Shown here: piece by piece, positions 46,341 to 54,430 of the stretch
How the letters are laid out: each line of letters opens with the position of its first letter
How positions within the stretch are numbered: position 1 is the stretch's first letter
From: Marisediminitalea lipolytica
GTDB lineage: Bacteria; Pseudomonadota; Gammaproteobacteria; Enterobacterales; Alteromonadaceae
DNA length: 64,000 nucleotides
Assembly (NCBI RefSeq): GCF_001758465.1
Contig: NZ_MJIC01000014.1
Coordinates: 186,001-250,000 of the forward strand
Reading direction: 5' to 3'
Made by a program: the position numbers and the translations under genes
The notes under the pieces: model-generated
Databases searched by the model: none
The model's input: the letters and a program-made list of their open reading frames with translations, nothing else
What the model was told of the DNA's origin: nothing

Positions 46341-48482
46341 ATGAATGTGTTTTTAACCGAACTTAAGCGCCGTAAGGTCATTAAATCTATGTTGGCATAC
46401 CTCGGCATAGCCTGGGTTATTCTACAGGTTGTCGAGGTGTTCTCCGGTTTAATCGATATGCATCCTCTGGTCGGCCCAACGGTAATTTTAACCTTAACCT
46501 GCGGTTTACCCATTGTGGCCTACTTGTCGTGGCACTTTGACATCAGCCTTGAGGGGATTCACCGTACCGCCGAAGTCGATGGTGAATCCCTGAAGCCCCT
46601 GGGGCCTGGCAGTTGGCTTGGACTCGCGGGTATAGCTGTTTTATGCGTTTTTATCGGATTGCATTTTTTTACCAATATTAGCCAGGAGTATAAAGCCGGG
46701 CAGGAGGGCCAGAAGCAGGTTATGCAGGCGGATTCCATCGCTGTACTTCCCTTTACCGATCAGAGTCCGGAGCGTGATCAGGACTATCTGGCTGCTGGCC
46801 TGGCTGAAGAGCTTACCAGTATCCTTGGCAGAACCGAGGGATTCAGGGTTGCCGCATCAAAATCCAGTCAAATCCTGGCTGAAAAAGGCCTGCCGCCAGT
46901 GGATATTGGTCGGCGACTCAAGGTACAAACGGTGTTAACCGGCAGTGTCAGAGCGCAGGGAAATCGAATTAAAATTCGAGTGGAACTGGTAAATACCCAG
47001 AATGGCCACACTTTATGGACCGAAAACTTTTTACGCGAATTCTCAGACGTATTTAAACTGGAGAGCGAGATTAGTCGGGCGGTAGTGAATTTATTACAGG
47101 ATAAATACATCGAGGCCGGGTCATTTCAGGCGTTGTCGTCCACTTCAAATACCGATGCGTACGTTATGTACTTAAAAGGCAAAGCCCAGTACCGACTGCA
47201 AACCGCCGAGTCGATGAAATCTGCCAGAAAGCTCTTCGAGCAGTCCATTGCACTGGATCCGGAATATGCTCAGGCGTACGTGGCACTGGCCGACACAATT
47301 GCCCTGCTCGCCGAGGGCGAAAGCCGTTTTGGTATTCTTGATACTCATATTGCGGCGCAACTTGCCCGGCAGAATCTGGATAAAGCCATTGTTCGCCAGC
47401 CAGACAACGCGGAGGCATTCGCGGTGAAAGGCTATGTCGAATACATGACGGAGCAGTACGATACGGCTTTAACCGATTTGAACAAAGCACTGTCATTAAA
47501 TAAGAACTTGTCAGTGGCTTTTATGTGGCGGCATTTTGTCCATGAGGCGCTGAATCACCACGAGCAGGCTCTTGAGGATCTGCAGCAAGCCTACGAGTTC
47601 GACCCGGTTTCCAGAGCTAATCTGGCAAATCTGGGATTTGAGTATTCCCGCCGGGGCCAGCACGACAAAGCCAAAACCTACCTTACGCTGCTGATTAGCG
47701 ATTTTCCGGATTACCCGCAAGCTTACGTTAATATGGCTGATGCCAGTTACCTGGCCGGTGAGCACGCGCAAAGCCTGGAAAACTGGCTCAAAGCCTATGC
47801 CTTATCAAAAGATAACCTTAACTACCGTAACAGTGCTGCCAATATCTTAATTGAGCTGGGCTTAACCGCCAAAGCCAGACAACTCGTTGCCGAGGATGAT
47901 GTGACCTATCAGGCGTTTATTCTGGCACGTGAGCGTAACAGCGAAGCACTGGAAGAATTGCTGGCTTTTCAGGTTGCCAGTGACCCTGACGATCACTGGG
48001 CAAAAATGGAGCAGGCGATTTATCTTGGCTGGATGGGCAAGACTCAACAAAGCGCAGAGCGCTTTGTCGAGTTAAAGTCGGTAATTGATCAGAGCGACTG
48101 GTATCAAATGCCGTTTTGTTCCCCCGCTGTGGAAATAGCCTGGGCGGCTCAGCAGTTAGCCATTGTTAAGTCAGCTGACAGTCCTGAGTTTAAGCAATGT
48201 GAGGCACTATTACGTATCGAGAACAAGGTATTTAAAGACAGCTATTTATTATACCTGGCAGCACGGCTCAGTGCGTTAAAAAACGATGAACAGGGATTTA
48301 TTAACCATTTTAATCAAGCGCTGGCTGCGGGGTGGTTACAGTGGTGGACCGAATTTGATCCGCTGGTCAACACGCTGTTTACCAGCAGCAGTGAAGCCCG
48401 CAAGCTACTTGAGCAGCACAACCAGAAACTGGCAACAGAAAAACACAAGGCCGATAAAATCGACCTTGCTGCCTATCTGTAA
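46341..48482 (+). CDS. TolB-like/TPR membrane protein
   Basis: A 713-residue protein with a common gammaproteobacterial layout: a basic start (MNVFLTELKRRKVIKSMLAY), three likely N-terminal helices (about 16-38, 44-63, 91-110), a TolB-amino-terminal-like domain (about 130-250: IAVLPFTDQSPERDQDYLAA, GLAEELTSILGRTEG), then many tetratricopeptide repeats to the C-terminus. Functions of this family are mostly unknown. It is convergent with the following CTERM-tailed gene (8-bp gap). Confidence 0.82.
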   Translation: MNVFLTELKRRKVIKSMLAYLGIAWVILQVVEVFSGLIDMHPLVGPTVILTLTCGLPIVAYLSWHFDISLEGIHRTAEVDGESLKPLGPGSWLGLAGIAVLCVFIGLHFFTNISQEYKAGQEGQKQVMQADSIAVLPFTDQSPERDQDYLAAGLAEELTSILGRTEGFRVAASKSSQILAEKGLPPVDIGRRLKVQTVLTGSVRAQGNRIKIRVELVNTQNGHTLWTENFLREFSDVFKLESEISRAVVNLLQDKYIEAGSFQALSSTSNTDAYVMYLKGKAQYRLQTAESMKSARKLFEQSIALDPEYAQAYVALADTIALLAEGESRFGILDTHIAAQLARQNLDKAIVRQPDNAEAFAVKGYVEYMTEQYDTALTDLNKALSLNKNLSVAFMWRHFVHEALNHHEQALEDLQQAYEFDPVSRANLANLGFEYSRRGQHDKAKTYLTLLISDFPDYPQAYVNMADASYLAGEHAQSLENWLKAYALSKDNLNYRNSAANILIELGLTAKARQLVAEDDVTYQAFILARERNSEALEELLAFQVASDPDDHWAKMEQAIYLGWMGKTQQSAERFVELKSVIDQSDWYQMPFCSPAVEIAWAAQQLAIVKSADSPEFKQCEALLRIENKVFKDSYLLYLAARLSALKNDEQGFINHFNQALAAGWLQWWTEFDPLVNTLFTSSSEARKLLEQHNQKLATEKHKADKIDLAAYL

Positions 48483-48490
48483 AACGCCCT

Positions 48491-49396
48491 TCAGGATAAC
48501 CGGCGACGCCTGACTACCAGAAAAGCCAGACACGCCCACAGGCTAAATGTTGCAGGGGCTGCCACATCCTGAACTCTGGCCTTTATTGTCAGGGTTTCGG
48601 TAAAGCCCCCTTGCACATTAAAAGTCAGTGAGTCAGAAGCGTAAAGCCCACTACTGACAAAGCAAAAATCATCCGGTTCTACAACAGTGGTACAGTCCAC
48701 GCTTAACGGACTATGTTCATCCTGATAATAGAAAAAAGTTTTATCACTGCCAGACTGCATGGTTACTGAAAGGTCAATGGTGTAGTCGCCCATTGGCATA
48801 TCCACGGGGATAACCGCGTCCAGAAAAACCATTCCTGCGTTTGAATAAATCGGGTTGTTAAAGTCATTATAATAAATGAGGTGATTACCGCCTTCATGGT
48901 CGATAAATGTGTCCGAACCGGTAAATTCCCAGGCATCACCGTTCTGGTTAGTCAGAGTCCACAGGATGTCGTAGCTTGCGGCCCCGGGAAGGTAGGCAAA
49001 AAAGCTGCCGAAGGTAAACAAACTTTCATCAGTGTAGAACTCATAACTGCAGCCGTTCCAGTCGGGCAAATATTCTGGCGGGATAGACTCGTAGGTTGAC
49101 CAGTCCATTTCTTCGTAACAATCCTGATCAGGGACCGGTATCAGATGCTGGTTACCATCGGTAAAATAGTGTCTGGGGGAACTACCTAACACCGACTGAT
49201 AGTTATTCGCCGACAGTGTAATACCATCGGGCCCAACAACGGTGTTGGCATCCTCTATAAGGTAGTAACTTTGCGGAGCGGTTGAGGTTTTTGAGCCTCT
49301 GCCTCCGCCTCTTATCAGGGCTGATTCTGCAATAGTGGAATAAAGCAGTCCGGCTAAAACGGTAAATAAAACTAAACTGGTGTGAAACTTCAACAT
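48491..49396 (-). CDS. Secreted protein with AP-type CTERM tail
   Basis: A 301-residue exported protein with N-terminal signal (about 1-26). The body is Tyr/Asp/Ser-rich with several cysteines (YEEMDWSTYESI, DWNGCSYEF). The tail has AAPATFSLWACLAFLVV and ends RRRRLS. This is the PEP-CTERM layout with AAP instead of PEP. Function unknown. Two other proteins in the window have related tails. Confidence 0.72.
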   Translation of the reverse strand: MLKFHTSLVLFTVLAGLLYSTIAESALIRGGGRGSKTSTAPQSYYLIEDANTVVGPDGITLSANNYQSVLGSSPRHYFTDGNQHLIPVPDQDCYEEMDWSTYESIPPEYLPDWNGCSYEFYTDESLFTFGSFFAYLPGAASYDILWTLTNQNGDAWEFTGSDTFIDHEGGNHLIYYNDFNNPIYSNAGMVFLDAVIPVDMPMGDYTIDLSVTMQSGSDKTFFYYQDEHSPLSVDCTTVVEPDDFCFVSSGLYASDSLTFNVQGGFTETLTIKARVQDVAAPATFSLWACLAFLVVRRRRLS

Positions 49397-49702
49397 GGCG
49401 TACTCCTGCCAATAAGGCTGTGTGCTGTGATTGCTTTTTCAGGCAATATTTTTGTTTTTATTCACTCATCCTAGTCTAGTAACAACCACTGTACAATTAT
49501 TGATCAGCCCTTCGAAGCGGCTTGCCGCTGCATCCTGAGACGCTCTGTGGTTTATTTTTGTTAATTTTGTGTCAATAAAATTTACAATTTTTGCGCTCTC
49601 AGTAAATTCAATAAAATCTTATTTTGGTAATTCAGGTGGTTACATTTTTGGTGCGGAGATTGCTGTGGATTATTGAAGTTGTTGTTGTCATAGGTAGAAG
49701 TT
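49397..49702. other. Divergent intergenic region between two CTERM-tailed genes
   Basis: About 300 AT-rich bases; no gene, clear promoter or terminator recognised. Confidence 0.45.
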
Positions 49703-50665
49703 ATGAACAAAATAATCCGCATAATGTGTCTCGCATTAAGTTTAGTTACATCCGCCAGTGCACTTTCCAGTGTTATTTACCACACCAGTTTGAGTAGTTC
49801 CCATAATCAGCTTTGGAAGTATGATGTTGCTACTGATCAATGGAGCAGGCTGAACGATTATAAAACCGGATCCAATTTTGCGGTAGATAGTCTTGGCGGC
49901 GTATATGCCTATAATGGTAATCGTACTGGTATTGATAAATACGATCCTCTCACCGATACCTGGTCACAAATACTCAGTGCGCCTGTTCTTGGTGGAACTT
50001 ACAGTTCAAACTCGTATAACTTTTTTAATCTGGAAATTACTAATAGTGGTCGCTTTCTGTTAAGTGGTAACAATACGTCAGGGCTTTTCTACAGTGATGG
50101 AGGCGCATGGTCTTCGGTGAATCTGGGCTTTGGTACTGCCGCTAACGGTGGTTATGATCCGGTTAACGATCTTTTTGCTGTCAGCGAATTTACTGGCCGA
50201 AATCCTATACTGATTGATACCAATACTTTTAGTAAAACGGTATTTCCTGCTGCGGGTCAGGGAGGGGACTGGCGTCGCGCTGGTACTATTCTTGACAATA
50301 TTTTCTATACACAAACCAGTGGTTCGCAATTGGAGGCCTGGGACCTGACTAATCCCGGGGCTGGCCCGTCGTTGATTACGCCAGGGGCGGGATTACGCTG
50401 GATGGGGACTACGGCAGATTACAATAGCGGTTCGCTGTACGCGGTAGATATTGTCAATCCGGATTTCTACAGCTTTGATGGTTCAACCTGGACTCGACTG
50501 GCTAATGCGCCAACCGGGAACCACACCACCATTGCTTTTGCTAACACGGCTACTGCGCAACAGCCAAGTGTTGAAATAAGCGCGCCGGGAACATTAGCCA
50601 TAACCCTTTGTGCTTTTTTAGTTATTTGTTTGCGCCGTATTACCGGCACATCGGCAAAACTATAG
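49703..50665 (+). CDS. Secreted kelch-like protein with AP-type CTERM tail
   Basis: A 320-residue exported protein. After the signal peptide (about 1-22), short repeats such as LWKYDVATDQWSRLNDY, IDKYDPLTDTWSQIL and FYSFDGSTWTRLANAP suggest a kelch-type beta-propeller. The C-terminal ISAPGTLAITLCAFLVICL then RR is the PEP-CTERM layout with SAP. It is divergent from another CTERM-tailed gene, which suggests a joint surface or secretion context. Function unknown. Confidence 0.75.
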   Translation: MNKIIRIMCLALSLVTSASALSSVIYHTSLSSSHNQLWKYDVATDQWSRLNDYKTGSNFAVDSLGGVYAYNGNRTGIDKYDPLTDTWSQILSAPVLGGTYSSNSYNFFNLEITNSGRFLLSGNNTSGLFYSDGGAWSSVNLGFGTAANGGYDPVNDLFAVSEFTGRNPILIDTNTFSKTVFPAAGQGGDWRRAGTILDNIFYTQTSGSQLEAWDLTNPGAGPSLITPGAGLRWMGTTADYNSGSLYAVDIVNPDFYSFDGSTWTRLANAPTGNHTTIAFANTATAQQPSVEISAPGTLAITLCAFLVICLRRITGTSAKL

Positions 50666-50700
50666 TTACAGAGCGTCTGCAATTGGCGCATCATGTCTGA

Positions 50701-50739
50701 GAACAGCGCTTTGATCCACTCAGAGTGCTGTTCCTTTTT
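50701..50739 (+). terminator. Terminator after the kelch-like gene
   Basis: GAACAGC (50701-50707) pairs with GCTGTTC (50727-50733), with further imperfect pairing inside, then CCTTTTT. Confidence 0.8.
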
Positions 50740-50743
50740 CTGC

Positions 50744-51487
50744 TTAACCTGGCAATAACGCCGCAGCAGCCAGCAGAGTCATGCCTATTACCAGCCAGCG
50801 GTAGTATTTTTCGTTAATTCGTTTTACCAGCCAGATGCCAATATATACACCGGCAACAATCACCGGTAGCGCAAGCAGGTTAAGAGTAAAGCTCGGCCAA
50901 CTGATGGTTTCCCAGATAAACACATGAAAAGGTACTTTAAACAGGTTAATTACCAGAAAGAACCACGCAGCGGTGCCGATAAACTCGTTCTTCGGCAAAC
51001 GCATACTCAGTAAATATACTGCCATCACTGAACCTGCAAGATTGCCAACCATGGTGGTGAAACCGCCCAATACGCCTGCCAGTATGGCAAACCAGGTGTA
51101 ATCCGGCACGGCGGCTTTGTTGCGTTCCAGCCATAACATCAGGCCTACGCTGGCAAAAATAATCACTGCCATAATTTGCATGAACAGCGCGTCGTTAATG
51201 TGCTCACCCAGCCAGGTACCGATTAACACGCCCACAAACGCCGAAGGGAACAGTTTGATAAGAAACTGCCAGTTGGCGTGGCGGTGGTAGTGATGCACAG
51301 CAAATATATCAGCCATTATTAGCATGGGTAACATCACGCCAGAAGAGTGTTTGCCGCCAAACAATAATGCCAGTAACGGCACGGATAACAGTGTCAGGCC
51401 ATGAATACCGGCTTTGGCCAGCCCCACCATAAAACCAATTGTTAAAACTAACGCGATATCAAATGCGGAAAGCGCTTCTATTGCCAC
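50744..51487 (-). CDS. Sulfite exporter TauE/SafE-family permease
   Basis: A 247-residue membrane protein with about eight helices in the TauE/SafE fold: VLTIGFMVGLAKAGIHGLTL, GVLGGFTTMVGNLAGSVMAV and a YRWLVIGMTLLAAAALLPG end. The family exports sulfite, sulfoacetate or similar organic acids; the substrate is not clear. It stands alone between the kelch-like gene and the HD-GYP gene. Confidence 0.88.
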   Translation of the reverse strand: MAIEALSAFDIALVLTIGFMVGLAKAGIHGLTLLSVPLLALLFGGKHSSGVMLPMLIMADIFAVHHYHRHANWQFLIKLFPSAFVGVLIGTWLGEHINDALFMQIMAVIIFASVGLMLWLERNKAAVPDYTWFAILAGVLGGFTTMVGNLAGSVMAVYLLSMRLPKNEFIGTAAWFFLVINLFKVPFHVFIWETISWPSFTLNLLALPVIVAGVYIGIWLVKRINEKYYRWLVIGMTLLAAAALLPG

Positions 51488-51586
51488 AAGCTGTACAACC
51501 TTAAAAATGAAAATGCCGGAGATGGCGGGATGCAGTAGTGCTATTGAACCACATTTTAGTAAAAAGAAGATAGAGGCGAATTGAAG

Positions 51587-52735
51587 CTACTGAGTGACGT
51601 CGCGGTAGGTGGAGACAATCCTTTCAGCCTGATCAATCACCTTGTTCAGAGCCCAAACACAGTCCTTGTCCAGTTTTCCTTGCCGCACCATATCATCAAG
51701 TTCCGCCAGGGATTCTGCGGTGGTCCAGGGCTTTTTGTACGGGCGTTCGTGAGTCAGCGCATCAAAAATATCAGCAACCGTTACAACACGAGCCTCAATG
51801 GGGATCTGTTCGCCCTTAAGTTTAAAGGGATAGCCCGAGCCATCCAGATACTCGTGATGAAACGCAATAATATTGCGCATAATGCGGGCATCGCTTTGCT
51901 CAATAAGATTAAATTCGGCCAGAATGGCATCAATAATATCCACGCCTTTTTGCACGTGGGTCTGAATGATTTTGCGTTCTTCTGTGGTCAGCTTGCCCTG
52001 TTTAAGTAATATTGAGTCTGGTATGCCGATTTTGCCAATGTCATGCAGTGGCGAAAACAGGTAGATATGCTCAATAATTTCGTCATTAAGGGCTTTTTCA
52101 GCCGGCAGGTTGTGGGCAATGAGTTTGCTAAGTTCTGCCATTCGGGTTAGATGCATGCCGGTTTCAAAGTCGCGTAAATGCGCAATACTGCGGATCGCTG
52201 AGGCAGTGGCCACCAGCAGGTGCGCCGATGAAAGTTCGTTAGCAATGGCATCGCAAATGCCGTTGCATCGCATAATTAAATCCCGCTGAACCCCCTCAGT
52301 AAAAGAGGCTTTAGTCGTGCTGTCGATAAAAATAAAACCCAAAAACTTACTCTGGCGCACAATGGGAATTGTGAATGAGCTCAGGTAACCCTGCTCGAGT
52401 AACCAGTCTGAATGGGGCGTCCCCGCATGAATTTGCCGGCTGATATCATCAATAACCCGGCTTTGTTGCTGATTGGCCAGTTCCAGTAACGACGGCGTGT
52501 TATGCAGCTTTACTTCATAACCGGCAATGGCATGGCCTTCGCGCGTGCTGTTTATAAAGGTTTTTAGAATATCTGAATTAGTGTCGTATATAGCACAGGC
52601 AAGGCGGCAGATATCGGGGTAATCACACAATAGTTCATCGTGGAAACGCTGTAGTTTCCCCGTAAGTGATTGAGAATTGACCGTCTGTAAAGGGTGAACT
52701 GTGGTCACCACCGTTCCTTCGATTAGCAAAAACAC
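51587..52735 (-). CDS. GAF/HD-GYP cyclic-di-GMP phosphodiesterase
   Basis: A 382-residue protein with an N-terminal GAF-like domain (about 25-175) and a C-terminal HD-GYP domain (about 195-370). The HD-GYP motifs are intact: FSPLHDIGKIGIPD, THVQKGVDII, HHEYLDGSGYP and VTVADIFDALTHERPYKKPW. This fits a c-di-GMP phosphodiesterase with a GAF signal input. It lies alone. Confidence 0.92.
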   Translation of the reverse strand: MFLLIEGTVVTTVHPLQTVNSQSLTGKLQRFHDELLCDYPDICRLACAIYDTNSDILKTFINSTREGHAIAGYEVKLHNTPSLLELANQQQSRVIDDISRQIHAGTPHSDWLLEQGYLSSFTIPIVRQSKFLGFIFIDSTTKASFTEGVQRDLIMRCNGICDAIANELSSAHLLVATASAIRSIAHLRDFETGMHLTRMAELSKLIAHNLPAEKALNDEIIEHIYLFSPLHDIGKIGIPDSILLKQGKLTTEERKIIQTHVQKGVDIIDAILAEFNLIEQSDARIMRNIIAFHHEYLDGSGYPFKLKGEQIPIEARVVTVADIFDALTHERPYKKPWTTAESLAELDDMVRQGKLDKDCVWALNKVIDQAERIVSTYRDVTQ

Positions 52736-52928
52736 TACTATTGTATAAGTTAGACCACAAACCCGGCTATCTCAATAGTGTTTTACCGCCTTTAGTATAT
52801 TGTTATGTTGTAACATATCTACAAAATCCGGTGTTTTAACGTAACCAGCCGTTAAGCTATTGTTTTAAAATGTGGATGGTGTAATCGTATACAGAATACA
52901 AATATAAAAATTTTCTGGAGTACCGCAC

Positions 52929-54227
52929 ATGTCAGCTCACACTCTTTCCCGGCGTAAGCTCTTACAGCAGTCATTGTTATTGTCAGGCGCTTTGGCTAGC
53001 GGCCGCGCGCTTGCTAATAACTGGCCGGCCTTATCGCAACCTGATTTGCCTGCTACGGCGCTGGCAAATAATGAGGCTTACTGGGAGTCAGTCAGTACAT
53101 TTTATAAAAAAGCCACTGGCACAGTTAACCTTGAACATGGCTACTGGGGCAAGATGTCTTTACCCGTCGAGCAGTCTTATATTGACCTGACTAAAATGGT
53201 CAACCAGCAGTTGTCCTATTATGCGCGTAAAGACTGGTACGCCGATGCAAAAGCGGCGGTGAAGGCTGTAGCAAATTCGTTGGCGGTATCCGCAGACGAA
53301 ATCGCTCTCACTCGTAATGCTACTGAGGCAATGCACAATCTGTTGTTTCAGTATAAAGGTATTAAACCCGGCGACAGCCTGCTGTGGGCAGATATTGATT
53401 ATCCGGCGTTTCAGCGCACCATGTCTGCGCTGGCAGAGCAGCGCGGAGCAACGGGTATCGAAATCGCCTTGCCCGCGCAAGCATCCAAACAACAGCTAAT
53501 CGACCTGTATAAGGCGAAAATCCGCACCACGCCTAATCTTAAACTCATGCTACTTACCCATGCATCCAATCAGCATGGGCTTATTTTGCCTGTGGCAGAA
53601 ATAGCCGCCTACGCCAAACAGCATGGTGTGGATGTGATATGTGACTGTGCCCAGTCCTGGGGATTAATCGACTTTACCCTGCCAGCGCTTAACGTCGACT
53701 GGGCGGTGTTTAATTTACATAAATGGATCGGTTCGCCGGTGGGAGTTGGGGCCTTGTATATGCGCAAGGGCACGCTGGATAAAGTGGCGCCGTACCCGGG
53801 CGAGTCTGATCCGGACAATACCCTGGTGCATAAACGCGTTCATATGGCTACCTCTAACTTTGCCGCTTTTCTTACCGTGCCGGATGCTATTCGTTTTCAC
53901 GAGCAGGTTGGCCCGGCGGCCAAAATGGCGCGCCTGAAATACCTGCGCGAACGCTGGGTTACACCGGCCCGCACCATGGCGCATATTGAAGTGCTGGGCG
54001 CTACTGACGACGCCAGTGCCAGTGGAATGGGCGCTTTTCGTCTGGCCGGGCAGACCAGACGCGAGCAAGTTAATCAATTGCAGCAACGATTAGAAAGCGA
54101 ATTTGGCGTGTTTACCGTAGGCCGTCACGATCTGGCCAGTGGCAGTTGTATTAGGGTAACACCGCAAATTTTCACCACCTTGCAGGAAATCGATAAGCTG
54201 GTGGATGCACTGGGTAAACTGGCGTAA
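52929..54227 (+). CDS. Tat-exported class-V aminotransferase fold enzyme (CefD/PvdN-like)
   Basis: A 432-residue PLP enzyme with a twin-arginine signal (SRRKLLQQSLLLSGALASG). The PLP lysine is K265 in NLHKWIGSPVG, and DCAQSWGLIDF holds the Asp that contacts the pyridine ring. It resembles isopenicillin N epimerase-type class-V enzymes, including PvdN, the Tat-exported enzyme that modifies the pyoverdine side chain in Pseudomonas. No siderophore genes are visible here, so the substrate is unknown. A terminator-like hairpin follows. Confidence 0.85.
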   Translation: MSAHTLSRRKLLQQSLLLSGALASGRALANNWPALSQPDLPATALANNEAYWESVSTFYKKATGTVNLEHGYWGKMSLPVEQSYIDLTKMVNQQLSYYARKDWYADAKAAVKAVANSLAVSADEIALTRNATEAMHNLLFQYKGIKPGDSLLWADIDYPAFQRTMSALAEQRGATGIEIALPAQASKQQLIDLYKAKIRTTPNLKLMLLTHASNQHGLILPVAEIAAYAKQHGVDVICDCAQSWGLIDFTLPALNVDWAVFNLHKWIGSPVGVGALYMRKGTLDKVAPYPGESDPDNTLVHKRVHMATSNFAAFLTVPDAIRFHEQVGPAAKMARLKYLRERWVTPARTMAHIEVLGATDDASASGMGAFRLAGQTRREQVNQLQQRLESEFGVFTVGRHDLASGSCIRVTPQIFTTLQEIDKLVDALGKLA

Positions 54228-54239
54228 ATTTAAGCCCTC

Positions 54240-54263
54240 GCTCAGGCCCTTCCGGGGCCTGAG
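54240..54263 (+). terminator. Terminator-like hairpin after the PLP-enzyme gene
   Basis: CTCAGGCCC, TTCC loop, GGGGCCTGAG. The following T run is weak. Confidence 0.6.
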
Positions 54264-54430
54264 ATAACCTCTTATTTTACCTTTTTCATTTTCTTTAAAT
54301 TGTTACAAATGTATGAATTTTAAAAGTATTTTTATTCATGCAACTGTCAGGGAAAGTTCATGGAAGTGTCATTGAGCGTGTCTAAGCTTGCGCGCCAATA
54401 ACCCTTATAAAACCTAGAGGAAACACAACC

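Noticed and set aside
54264..54430. Fur box upstream of the TonB receptor
   Set aside because: No stretch approaches the GATAATGATAATCATTATC consensus; the AT-rich sequence is not specific.
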